Assembly: GCA_031292915.1 (NCBI GenBank)
Contig: JAUMSH010000017.1
Location: 1-7,552, forward strand
DNA: 7,552 bases
Origin: Collinsella sp.
GTDB lineage: Bacteria > Actinomycetota > Coriobacteriia > Coriobacteriales > Coriobacteriaceae
Direction of reading: 5' to 3'
Shown: positions 1-6,641 of the stretch, piece by piece
Numbering within the stretch: the stretch's first letter is position 1
Layout: each line of letters opens with the position of its first letter
Made by a program: the position numbers and the translations under genes
Notes under the pieces: generated by a model
Database searches by the model: none
Seen by the model: only the letters and a program-made list of their open reading frames with translations
Told to the model about the DNA's origin: nothing

Positions 1-25
1 GGGACCTCGGACGTTTTTCCGGACC
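1..25 (+). repeat. IS copy 1 terminal inverted repeat, transposase 3' end
   Basis: This end matches the opposite end over 12 of 12 outer bases and 19 of 25 overall. Two CGGAC motifs (8-12 and 20-24) are spaced 12 bp apart. The same pair at the same spacing occurs in the other end, so they are likely transposase-binding sites (inference). Confidence 0.85.
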
Positions 26-36
26 ATGCCCCGGCG

Positions 37-1464
37 CTATGCCACATAGCCCCTCTCCTCGCGATACTCCCTAATGGTCTTCCATCCTAGGTCCTTCTTG
101 AGCTTGCCGTCCCTGTACCACTCGATATATTCGCCGAGCAGCCGGGAGAACTCGTCGAACGGCACGCCGGTCCAGTCCCTGCCCTCGAAGAAGTCGCACT
201 TGAGCGTGCCGAAGAACCCCTCGGCGCGCGCGTTGTCGGGGCTCCGGGCCCTCCTCGACATCGAGCGCACCACCCCGGGGCCGCACGCCTCGCGCCACTC
301 GCGCCCCATGTAGACGGCGCCGCCGTCGGTGTGCACCGTGAGAGGCCGCCCCTCCGTCGGGCCGACTATCCCCACCAGGTCCCTGAGCATGCCGACCATC
401 AGGTCCGAGTCGGCGTGGACCGAGACCCTCCAGCAGATCGGCCAGCCGTCGAAGCAGTCGATCGCCGGCGACAGGTACGCCCTGTACCCGTCGAGCCTGA
501 ACTCCGTGACGTCGGTGACCACGAGCAGGCCGGGCGCGGCGGCGCGGAAGTCGTGCGTCCCGTCCCCGCGCAGGGGGACGTTGGCCGGGCGCTCCGCGAG
601 CTCGCCCCTGTAGCTACAGTACCTCGCCCTCCTGCGCATCTGCGCCGCCTTTCGGGCGACCAGGCCCTCCTCGCGCATGATCCGGCGCACGACCTTCTCG
701 GACGCGACGACGGGGGTCTCGGCGTCCCCGGGCGCGAGCGCGCGCCACGAGACGGGCTCGCCGGGCCCCCTCCTGAGGTCGGCGGTCACGGACTCGGGCC
801 CGTAGGCGCCGCCGCTCGCCTCGAACGACGCGCGCACGCGCTCCCTGAGCGCGGCCTTGGGGTCGGGCCTCGAGATCCTGGACGCCTGGTCAAGATAGGT
901 GCTCTTCGGGATCGACAGGGTCCTGGTCACGTCCGCGAGCCTCACCGCCGGCGAGAGCCTCCTCGCCGCCTCTCCCGCCCTGTGCTTCTCCTCGTTCGTC
1001 AAAGAGCCAGGGCCTGGTGCTTTTAGGACGTCCAACACCGCCAGGGCCTCGGCGAGCCTGACCTCGGCCTCGCGGGCGCGCTCGGCGGGGTCGTCCGGAA
1101 GCCCCTCCAGGCCCCAGTCCTGCCAGTCCGTCTGCATGGGCGGCTCGCCGCCGGCCCCTCCGCGCCCGGTTCCCTTCATCCTGCCCGCGCCCCCTTCGGC
1201 TCGACGCTTCCGCGGGGAGGCGGGCTCGGCGCCCGCGCGCCTCGCGGCGAACGCGGGGCTGCCCTCGCCGTGCGAGCAGTGCATGCGCTCCGCCCGGCCG
1301 GGCATCTCGCGGGCGGTCAGCTCGCCCGCCTCCTCCAGCTTGAGCCAAGCATACAGGTTGTCCTTGTTCGGGAAAAGCGGCAGGCTCCTGCAGGCGGCGG
1401 GGGCGGACAGGCCGCTCCGGTGGAACTCCCAGAGAATCCCCTCGCGCTCCTCTTTCGTATACAT
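37..1464 (-). CDS. IS transposase, single-frame, IS3-type DDE (rve) core
   Basis: This encodes the enzyme that would cut and join the ends of the surrounding element. From the start chosen here it is 475 aa. Residues about 5-45 form an OrfA-like helix-turn-helix. Residues about 75-115 are a basic Gly/Ala/Arg-rich linker. Residues about 160-270 are OrfB-like DNA-binding helices, including an IS3-typical KVVRRIMREEGL stretch. The integrase-fold core follows, with D318 (VTDVTEF), D380 (VHTDGG) and E415 (DNARAEGFFGTLK). The spacing of 61 and 34 residues between them is normal for IS3 enzymes. An in-frame TTG lies seven codons upstream, but the ATG at 1464 is preceded at 5 nt by AGGAGGGA (1470-1477), so I start there. 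The odd point is that OrfA and OrfB regions are joined in one frame, with no frameshift needed. It appears intact and possibly active. Confidence 0.9.
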   Translation of the reverse strand: MYTKEEREGILWEFHRSGLSAPAACRSLPLFPNKDNLYAWLKLEEAGELTAREMPGRAERMHCSHGEGSPAFAARRAGAEPASPRKRRAEGGAGRMKGTGRGGAGGEPPMQTDWQDWGLEGLPDDPAERAREAEVRLAEALAVLDVLKAPGPGSLTNEEKHRAGEAARRLSPAVRLADVTRTLSIPKSTYLDQASRISRPDPKAALRERVRASFEASGGAYGPESVTADLRRGPGEPVSWRALAPGDAETPVVASEKVVRRIMREEGLVARKAAQMRRRARYCSYRGELAERPANVPLRGDGTHDFRAAAPGLLVVTDVTEFRLDGYRAYLSPAIDCFDGWPICWRVSVHADSDLMVGMLRDLVGIVGPTEGRPLTVHTDGGAVYMGREWREACGPGVVRSMSRRARSPDNARAEGFFGTLKCDFFEGRDWTGVPFDEFSRLLGEYIEWYRDGKLKKDLGWKTIREYREERGYVA

Positions 1465-1477
1465 CGGACTCCCTCCT

Positions 1478-1494
1478 GGACCCAAATTGGGTCC
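1478..1494 (-). promoter_or_regulatory. Palindrome just upstream of the transposase ribosome site
   Basis: Read on the transposase strand, GGACCCAATTTGGGTCC is a palindrome with 8-bp arms around one central base. It ends one base or less from the AGGAGGGA ribosome site. In a transcript entering the IS from outside, it could fold and limit transposase translation, or it could bind a protein as DNA. TCGGAC motifs in the IS end can also pair with GTCCGA, which overlaps the start codon. The role is inferred; the symmetry is directly visible, and an identical copy lies at 7454-7470. Confidence 0.5.
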
Positions 1495-1514
1495 GAGATT
1501 TTGTCCGAGGTCCC
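1490..1514 (-). repeat. IS copy 1 terminal inverted repeat, transposase 5' end
   Basis: Reverse complement begins GGGACCTCGGAC, then a 6-base spacer and a second TCGGACC. It pairs with the repeat at 1-25 and is identical to 7434-7458. It directly adjoins the terminator hairpin at 1515. Confidence 0.85.
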
Positions 1515-1558
1515 AAGAGGCCCGTTTCCCTGGGTTGGGGAAACGGGCCTCTTTTCTC
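1515..1558. terminator. Strong factor-independent terminator, interrupted at its foot by the IS
   Basis: A perfect 16-bp stem, AAGAGGCCCGTTTCCC (1515-1530) with its complement at 1538-1553, encloses a 7-base loop. The top strand continues with TTCTCTCT. It lies 45 bp past the stop of the leftward surface-protein gene and is the natural terminator for it. On that gene's strand the stem ends in CTT and then meets the IS end at once, so the U-tract that would normally follow is missing. The insertion therefore probably split the terminator from its T-run. Whether it still stops leftward transcription is uncertain. Confidence 0.85.
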
Positions 1559-1598
1559 TCTGGGTTTGTGGATTGGCGAAGGTGGTATGCTCTGGCAG

Positions 1599-2588
1599 CT
1601 ATTTTGAGTTCCTGATGCGGCGTGTGGCTGTGGCGGTTATTCCGAGGCCTGCGGCGGCGACTGCTGCGAGTGCGATTGCGCTCGGCGCTGTGTCGCCTGT
1701 GTTTGCGAGCTTGCCGGTGGTCGTATTTGCTTGCTTGGTGGAGCTCGATGGAGCGTCTTTGCCGGTCGCGGGCGAGCTGGCGGGCTGCGCCGTCTCGGCC
1801 GGTTGCACTGAGCTGGAGGGTTTTGTCGTCTCGGCGGGTTTCGTTATCTCGGGCGAGGTGGCCTTATCTGCTGCGGCTTTTGCCTCTTCGTATGCCTTGC
1901 AGGCGTCGTTATAGGCCGCTTGTGCCTTTTCCAAATCGCCGAGGAGCGCATCTCGCTTGGCTATGTCCTCGTCGATATGGGCTTTGACATTCTCCGCATC
2001 ACTTTCAAGGTTATTAATCACTCTTTCCTGGCTCTCGAGCCTATGCCGAACTTGGTCAAGCTCCTCTTCACAAAACTCTTCTTGCCGTTTTGCCGCCATG
2101 ATCTCCGAACGCAACTGCTTAATGGTTTCGCTAATAGCTTTGCTAGGCTCCTCGTCGCCGAGGTCCTTAAGCACCTTATCTAATTTTGCCTGAAGGCCGC
2201 TTGTCCGGTTGCGGGCCTCATCGTATCTGGCTTGGGCTGCATCGACGTTCGCTTGCATGGCGGGAAGGGGTCCCCTGCATTTGGCGGCTTCCGCCACCAG
2301 CTTGTCGTAGATCTCTTGAAGAGCGGCAATGTCAGCATCGATTCCCGCAAGTTTCTCGGAACTTGCGGCGTCTTTTGCGGCTTCGAGGTTTTTGAGCGCT
2401 TCCTGCATGGCCGCGTACGCCTTTTCTTTTGCGGCGGCCGCATCTTCCGTCTGCAAGGCAACTGCATCGATGGGGGAGCTCGTTTCTGCCGCGATTGCCG
2501 TTACGGGGGCGATTCCCGCGACAAGTGCCGCGGAAAGGGCGATGCCCACAGTTGCTCGTCTTGCTCTTCTTGCGAGAATGTCGTTCAT
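1599..2588 (-). CDS. Secreted coiled-coil surface protein with LANTG sortase signal
   Basis: A 329-aa protein predicted to be exported and covalently attached to the cell wall. Residues 1-33 form a Sec signal peptide: a basic RRARR start, a hydrophobic stretch, and likely cleavage after AIA at 31-33. Residues about 48-245 are Ala/Glu/Lys-rich with heptad-like spacing and look like a long coiled-coil stalk; cysteines occur at 104, 173 and 230. Residues about 246-290 are a Pro/Thr/Ser linker with repeated PAET. The C-terminus is a sorting signal: LANTGD at 294-299, a hydrophobic segment at about 300-320 and a basic RRIRNSK tail. LAxTG is the form recognised by class E sortases of actinomycetes. 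The start is supported by GAGGTG (2594-2599) 5 nt upstream. No sortase gene is in the window. The stalk shows no recognised adhesin or enzyme domain, so its ligand is unknown. Confidence 0.85.
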   Translation of the reverse strand: MNDILARRARRATVGIALSAALVAGIAPVTAIAAETSSPIDAVALQTEDAAAAKEKAYAAMQEALKNLEAAKDAASSEKLAGIDADIAALQEIYDKLVAEAAKCRGPLPAMQANVDAAQARYDEARNRTSGLQAKLDKVLKDLGDEEPSKAISETIKQLRSEIMAAKRQEEFCEEELDQVRHRLESQERVINNLESDAENVKAHIDEDIAKRDALLGDLEKAQAAYNDACKAYEEAKAAADKATSPEITKPAETTKPSSSVQPAETAQPASSPATGKDAPSSSTKQANTTTGKLANTGDTAPSAIALAAVAAAGLGITATATRRIRNSK

Positions 2589-2638
2589 CTCGGCACCTCA
2601 TTTCAAGGGTCGGCGACTAACTTGGTAGCACTAATGTA

Positions 2639-2647
2639 AATATACCA
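2639..2647 (-). promoter_or_regulatory. Extended -10 element of the surface-protein promoter
   Basis: Read leftward the site is TGGTATATT: an extended -10 (TGn) followed by TATATT, a 5 of 6 match to consensus. It lies about 50 bp before the ATG and leaves a leader of about 44 nt. No convincing -35 is seen, which is usual for extended -10 promoters. Two ACTAA motifs (2616-2620 and 2630-2634) lie near the predicted start point. Confidence 0.45.
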
Positions 2648-2670
2648 TGCTAGTTGACCCGACACTGGCT

Positions 2671-2688
2671 GGGTGTGCGCGTATACCC
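2671..2688. promoter_or_regulatory. Short inverted repeat between the divergent genes
   Basis: GGGTGT (2671-2676) and ATACCC (2683-2688) form arms around a 6-base centre, with one G-T pair. It sits upstream of both divergent promoters, a suitable place for an operator. The arms are short and may be chance. Confidence 0.2.
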
Positions 2689-2724
2689 CTCTGAAAACTG
2701 AATCCCGTTAGAAATGACGAGTTG

Positions 2725-2754
2725 TTTACGCTTCTTTTGGGGTGGCGGTACTAT
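2725..2754 (+). promoter_or_regulatory. Likely promoter of the ABC exporter operon
   Basis: TTTACG (2725-2730) and TACTAT (2749-2754) are separated by 18 bases; each matches four of six consensus positions. They lie 44 bp before the first ABC gene. No better pair is visible in the rightward half of the divergent region, and no transcriptional regulator gene lies nearby. Confidence 0.4.
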
Positions 2755-2797
2755 CATGGTTCGAATTGAATGTGGATGATGATAGGGAGCGCCTTCT

Positions 2798-4654
2798 ATG
2801 ATTGAGCTGCTCAGGCGTTTTGGTGGTAAGTTTCGCCGGTATATGGTGATTGGTCCTGCGTGCAAACTGATCGAAGTGATCTTTGACCTGCTGACGCCGC
2901 TGGTGATTGCCCAGATGATCGATAAAGGTATTGGCGCACACGATGTCAACGCCGTCGTCCACTACGGTATGCTGCTTGCCGTCATGGCTGTGATCGGCAT
3001 CTCGTTTACGCTTGTCTGCCAAAAGATGGCGGCGCTGACCTCGCAGGGTATGGGCACCGATATCCGTGGTGCGCTCTACGAGCACATCAATAAGCTGAGC
3101 TATGCCGAACTCGACCGCTTTGGCACGCCGTCACTCATCACGCGCATTACCAACGACGTCAACCAGGTGCAGCTCGCTGTGGCGTTGGGCGTGCGCATGC
3201 TCATCCGCTGGCCCTTCTTGGCGGTGGGCTCCATGTGCGCGGCCCTTGCCATCGACCTTAAGCTCGGCGTGATCTTCTTGATCTGCACGCCCGCCATTGG
3301 CCTGGTGTTTTGGTTTGTCATGGCGCGCTGCATTCCGTATTACAAGCAGTTGCAGGCAAAGCTAGACCGCATCGCGCTCATTTGCCGTGAGGGTCTTTCG
3401 GGCGCCCGCGTGGTCCGTGCGTTTGTGCGCGAAGACCACGAGCGCGAACGCTTTGCCCAAGCCGCCGACGACCAGGCTCATACCGCCATCGCGGTGGGCA
3501 AGCTCTCGTCGATCCTTAACCCCGTAACGTTTTTGATGATGAACCTGGGTGTGTGCGCCATCCTGTGGGTGGGCGGCATCCAGGTCAACGTGGGCGAGCT
3601 TACGCAGGGCCAGGTCATGGCGTTTGTGAACTACATGACGCAGACCCTCACCTCCATCGTCTACGTGGCCAACCTGGTCGTGGTCTTTACCAAGGCGAGC
3701 GCCAGCGCTTCGCGTATCAACGAGGTGCTCAACTGCGAGCCGAGCATCACCGACGAGGACAACGAGCCGGTCGCACTACCCGAGCCGAGCGAACTGGCGG
3801 GCGGCGCTGTTCCGGTCCCTGCGCTGAGCTTGAGCCATGCGAGCTTCTCGTTTGGCGCCGGCGCGGCCAATGCTGTCAACGATGTGACACTGGAACTCCC
3901 GCTGGGCAAGACGCTCGGCATTATCGGCGGCACGGGCAGCGGCAAGTCCACGCTCGTCTCGCTTATTCCGCGCCTGTACGATGCGAGCACCGGCAGCGTG
4001 TGCGTAATGGGTGCCGACGTGCGCGCCTGGCCGCTCGATCAGCTGCGCCATGTGGTCGCGACTGTTCCGCAGCGCGCGTCGCTCGTGAGCGGCACGATCC
4101 GCAGCAACCTAACCTGGCGCGACGAGTCGGCAACCGATGAGGAACTGTGGGCGGCGCTCGATATAGCGCAGGCCAGCGAGTTCGTGCGCAAAAAACCTCA
4201 GGGTCTGGACGCGCCGGTCGAGGCGGGCGGCAAGAACTTTAGCGGTGGCCAGCGCCAGCGCCTGACCATCGCACGTTCCCTGGTGGGCTCGCCGCAGATT
4301 CTGATCATGGATGACTCCGCCTCGGCGCTCGACTTTAAGACCGATGCGGCGCTTCGCCATGCCATCCGCGAGCGCAGCGTGCGCGGTGCCGCCGAGGGCG
4401 GGCTGCCGCTCACGACGGTGATCGTGAGCCAGCGCGTTTCGACCGTGCGCGACGCCGACATGATCTGCGTGCTCGATCACGGCTCGGTCGCGGGCCTGGG
4501 CACGCACGATGAGCTGTACGCGACCTGCCAGCTCTACCGCGAGATCTGCCAGTCGCAGCTTCGCCGCGAGGAGCTCGAGGGCCAGCAGGGGAACGCGACG
4601 CCCGTGTCCGCCCCGATCGCCTCCGCATCCGTCTGCGCAACGGAGGGTTGCTAG
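2798..4654 (+). CDS. ABC exporter half-transporter, subunit with degenerate ATP site (TM287/BmrC/LmrC-like)
   Basis: A 618-aa half-transporter with a six-helix membrane domain (about 15-300) fused to an ATPase domain (about 340-590). It would pair with the product of the next gene to export an unknown substrate across the membrane. Visible motifs are the A-loop aromatic F352, Walker A GGTGSGKST (377-385), Q425 of the Q-loop, signature FSGGQ (481-485) and Walker B ILIMDD (501-506). The catalytic glutamate is replaced by D506, and the switch histidine by Gln (VSQR, Q545). In heterodimeric exporters these changes mark the subunit whose own Walker site hydrolyses ATP poorly. Its intact signature serves the partner's active site. 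The ATG follows AGGGAG (2784-2789) by 8 nt. A tail of about 28 residues after 590 is Ala/Ser-rich and unremarkable. The substrate (drug, peptide or lipid) cannot be told from sequence. Confidence 0.93.
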   Translation: MIELLRRFGGKFRRYMVIGPACKLIEVIFDLLTPLVIAQMIDKGIGAHDVNAVVHYGMLLAVMAVIGISFTLVCQKMAALTSQGMGTDIRGALYEHINKLSYAELDRFGTPSLITRITNDVNQVQLAVALGVRMLIRWPFLAVGSMCAALAIDLKLGVIFLICTPAIGLVFWFVMARCIPYYKQLQAKLDRIALICREGLSGARVVRAFVREDHERERFAQAADDQAHTAIAVGKLSSILNPVTFLMMNLGVCAILWVGGIQVNVGELTQGQVMAFVNYMTQTLTSIVYVANLVVVFTKASASASRINEVLNCEPSITDEDNEPVALPEPSELAGGAVPVPALSLSHASFSFGAGAANAVNDVTLELPLGKTLGIIGGTGSGKSTLVSLIPRLYDASTGSVCVMGADVRAWPLDQLRHVVATVPQRASLVSGTIRSNLTWRDESATDEELWAALDIAQASEFVRKKPQGLDAPVEAGGKNFSGGQRQRLTIARSLVGSPQILIMDDSASALDFKTDAALRHAIRERSVRGAAEGGLPLTTVIVSQRVSTVRDADMICVLDHGSVAGLGTHDELYATCQLYREICQSQLRREELEGQQGNATPVSAPIASASVCATEGC

Positions 4655-6514
4655 ATGAACCCGTATACTTCTTCCGGTTCGGTCGCCACGATGACGGCCA
4701 ACGTGTCCGGCAACGATAGCCTCAACGACTTGGGCGACGGCCCACGCCAGCCCGGCGACCCCGAACGTTATCCTGTGGGTGCGGTGACTCGCCGTCTGAT
4801 GGGCTACGTCCGTCCGCACCGCATTTCGTTTGTAGCGTCGTTTGTGAGTGCCGCCGCCTCGGTGATTTTGCAGCTCTACACACCTATTCTCATCGGCGAG
4901 GGCATCGACCTGATCGTCGCCGCCGGGCAGGTGGACTTCGACGCGCTGCTGCCGCTTGTCACCAAGCTCGCGATTGTCGTCGTAGGTGCCGCGGCCTTCC
5001 AGTGGCTGCAGGGCTACTGCGTCAACCGCCTGTCCTACGAGACGGTGCGCGACATGCGCGTGGAGGCGAGCGACAAGCTCAGCCGCATGCCGCTCAGCTT
5101 TATCGACAGCCATGCTCACGGCGACCTCATGAGCCGCGTGGTCAACGACGTCGACCAGGTGGGCGACGGTCTGCTGCAGGGCTTCACGCAGCTCTTCACC
5201 GGTGTTATTACCATCGTGGGCACGCTCGCGTTTATGCTTTCCATCAACCTGACCATGACGCTTGTGGTGGTACTCGTCACGCCGCTTTCCATTTTTGCCG
5301 CCGGCGCCATCGCCAAGCTTTCCAACAAGAGCTTTACGGCCCAGCAGCGTATTCAGGGTCAGCTCGGTGGTCATATCGAGGAGTACGTGGGCGAGCAGAA
5401 GCTTGTCGACGCCTTTGCCTATGGCTCGAACGCTCAGCAACGCTTCGATGCCCTCAATGCCGAGCTCTACACCGCGGGCGAGCGCGCGCAGTTTATGGGT
5501 TCGCTCTCCAACCCCGGCACGCGCTTTATCAACAACATCATCTATGCCGTGGTCGCCGTGATCGGCTGCGTGGGCGTGATCACGGGCGTGCCTGCGGCGC
5601 TTACGGTGGGCGGCGTTCAAATCTTTCTGTCTTATGCCAACCAATACACCAAGCCGTTCAACGAGGTCACCAACGTCATTACGCAGATCCAGACCGCGTA
5701 CGCCTCGGCGCGCCGCATGTTTGCGCTGCTCGATGCGCGCGAGCAGGAGCCCGACGCGGAGGATGCCGTGGAACTTGCCGTCCCGCAGGGCGAGGTGACC
5801 TTTGAGCATGTGGACTTTAGCTACGTGCCCGACCGCAAACTGCTGCAGGATATCTGCATCGAGGCTAAGCCCGGCATGCGCTTTGCCCTGGTCGGCCCCA
5901 CGGGCTGCGGCAAGACGACGCTCATCAATTTGCTACTGCGTTTTTACGATATCGATGCCGGTCGCATTGCGGTCGATGGCCGTTCCTCGCGTGACTACAC
6001 GCGCGCAAGCCTGCGCCGCGCCTTTGGCATGGTGCTGCAGGATACGTGGCTGTTCGAGGGCACGGTGGCGGAAAATATCGCCTATGGTTGTCCCGATGCC
6101 ACGCGCGAACAGGTTGTCGAGGCGGCCAAGCGCGCGCACGCGCACAAGTTTATCGTGCAGCTGCCAGGCGGCTACGATACGGTGATCGGCGAGGACGGCG
6201 GCACGTTTAGCCAGGGTCAAAAGCAGCTGCTGTGCATCGCGCGCGTCATGCTCACCGACCCGGCGATTCTGCTGCTGGACGAGGCGACGTCGAGCATCGA
6301 TACCCGCACCGAGCTGCAGGTGCAGGCGGCATTCGACGAGCTCATGGCCGGCCGTACGAGCTTTGTGGTGGCGCATCGCCTGAGCACGATTCGCAACGCC
6401 GACTGCATCCTGGTGATGCGCGACGGCCAGATTATCGAGCGCGGCACGCACGACGAGCTGCTAGCGGCAGGCGGCTTCTACGCCGAACTCTACCGCAGCC
6501 AATTCGCCCAGTAA
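4655..6514 (+). CDS. ABC exporter half-transporter, catalytic-site subunit (TM288/BmrD/LmrD-like)
   Basis: A 619-aa partner of the upstream gene. It starts with a hydrophilic extension of about 45 residues, then has six membrane helices (about 55-335) and an ATPase domain (about 380-615). Motifs are A-loop Y390, Walker A GPTGCGKTT (414-422), Q462, Walker B ILLLDE (538-543) with the catalytic Glu E543, and H574 of the switch. Its signature is FSQGQ (518-522) instead of LSGGQ, the degeneracy expected of this subunit type. Combined with the partner's intact signature it completes the one competent ATP site. The ATG directly follows the TAG of the upstream gene, with GGAGGG (4642-4647) inside that gene 7 nt before it, so translation is probably coupled and the subunits made in equal amounts. 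A later ATG at 4691 lacks this support. Confidence 0.93.
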   Translation: MNPYTSSGSVATMTANVSGNDSLNDLGDGPRQPGDPERYPVGAVTRRLMGYVRPHRISFVASFVSAAASVILQLYTPILIGEGIDLIVAAGQVDFDALLPLVTKLAIVVVGAAAFQWLQGYCVNRLSYETVRDMRVEASDKLSRMPLSFIDSHAHGDLMSRVVNDVDQVGDGLLQGFTQLFTGVITIVGTLAFMLSINLTMTLVVVLVTPLSIFAAGAIAKLSNKSFTAQQRIQGQLGGHIEEYVGEQKLVDAFAYGSNAQQRFDALNAELYTAGERAQFMGSLSNPGTRFINNIIYAVVAVIGCVGVITGVPAALTVGGVQIFLSYANQYTKPFNEVTNVITQIQTAYASARRMFALLDAREQEPDAEDAVELAVPQGEVTFEHVDFSYVPDRKLLQDICIEAKPGMRFALVGPTGCGKTTLINLLLRFYDIDAGRIAVDGRSSRDYTRASLRRAFGMVLQDTWLFEGTVAENIAYGCPDATREQVVEAAKRAHAHKFIVQLPGGYDTVIGEDGGTFSQGQKQLLCIARVMLTDPAILLLDEATSSIDTRTELQVQAAFDELMAGRTSFVVAHRLSTIRNADCILVMRDGQIIERGTHDELLAAGGFYAELYRSQFAQ

Positions 6515-6554
6515 GCAAGCCCGTGGGGCAAATTAATCAATCGACAGACGGTGG

Positions 6555-6582
6555 TTTACATCTGTCACGTTAGTACTAAGAT
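6555..6582 (+). promoter_or_regulatory. Promoter of the flavodoxin gene overlapping a palindrome
   Basis: TTTACA (6555-6560, 5 of 6) and TAAGAT (6577-6582, 4 of 6) are spaced 16 bases apart. The perfect 10-bp palindrome TTAGTACTAA (6570-6579) overlaps the -10. A second inverted repeat, CTAAT (6589-6593) with ATTAG (6601-6605), follows in the leader. The placement suits a repressor operator, but no regulator gene is present to support it. Confidence 0.4.
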
Positions 6583-6641
6583 ATTCATCTAATAAATTGC
6601 ATTAGTGGCTTTAGTTTTGGGGGAAACGAGGCAACGTGACT

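Larger units (their letters stand above)
1..1514 (-). mobile_element. Complete insertion sequence with IS3-like DDE transposase (copy 1)
   Basis: The element is bounded by GGGACCTCGGAC at 1-12 and its exact reverse complement at 1503-1514. It is about 1,514 bp and carries one transposase gene filling nearly all of it, read leftward. The inner boundary is fixed by comparison with the second copy: the two sequences are identical inward from GGGACC, while the sequences outside differ. The outer boundary falls at base 1, so the left flank and any target duplication cannot be seen. The transposase core is IS3-like, but IS3-family ends are normally TG...CA and the family usually uses two overlapping frames. 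Here the ends are GGG...CCC and the reading frame is single. By eye its GC content exceeds that of the neighbouring genes, which suggests arrival from elsewhere. Confidence 0.9.

Noticed and set aside
331..1026. Rightward open frame of 231 aa inside the IS
   Set aside because: It is antisense to the DDE core, Arg/Pro/Ala-rich, and without a ribosome site; a typical shadow in GC-rich DNA.
890..1516. Long leftward open frame overlapping the transposase, and an AAAAG run at 1020-1024 at the OrfA/OrfB-like junction that could allow a -1 shift into it
   Set aside because: The main frame is already complete without a shift. The overlapping frame has the Arg/Gly-rich look of a GC-rich shadow, and AAAAG is a weaker slip site than the usual IS3 runs.
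2616..2634. ACTAA motifs near the surface-protein promoter as the same operator as TTAGTACTAA near the flavodoxin gene
   Set aside because: Five-base direct repeats are expected by chance, and the inverted arrangement is absent here.
4109..5809. Leftward 566-aa open frame across both ABC genes
   Set aside because: His/Arg/Ala-rich antisense shadow of two clearly conserved ABC subunits; no domain or start signal.
6519..6529. GCCC-GTG-GGGC hairpin just after the ABC operon stop as a terminator
   Set aside because: Only a 4-bp stem, followed by AAATTAATC rather than a T-run.
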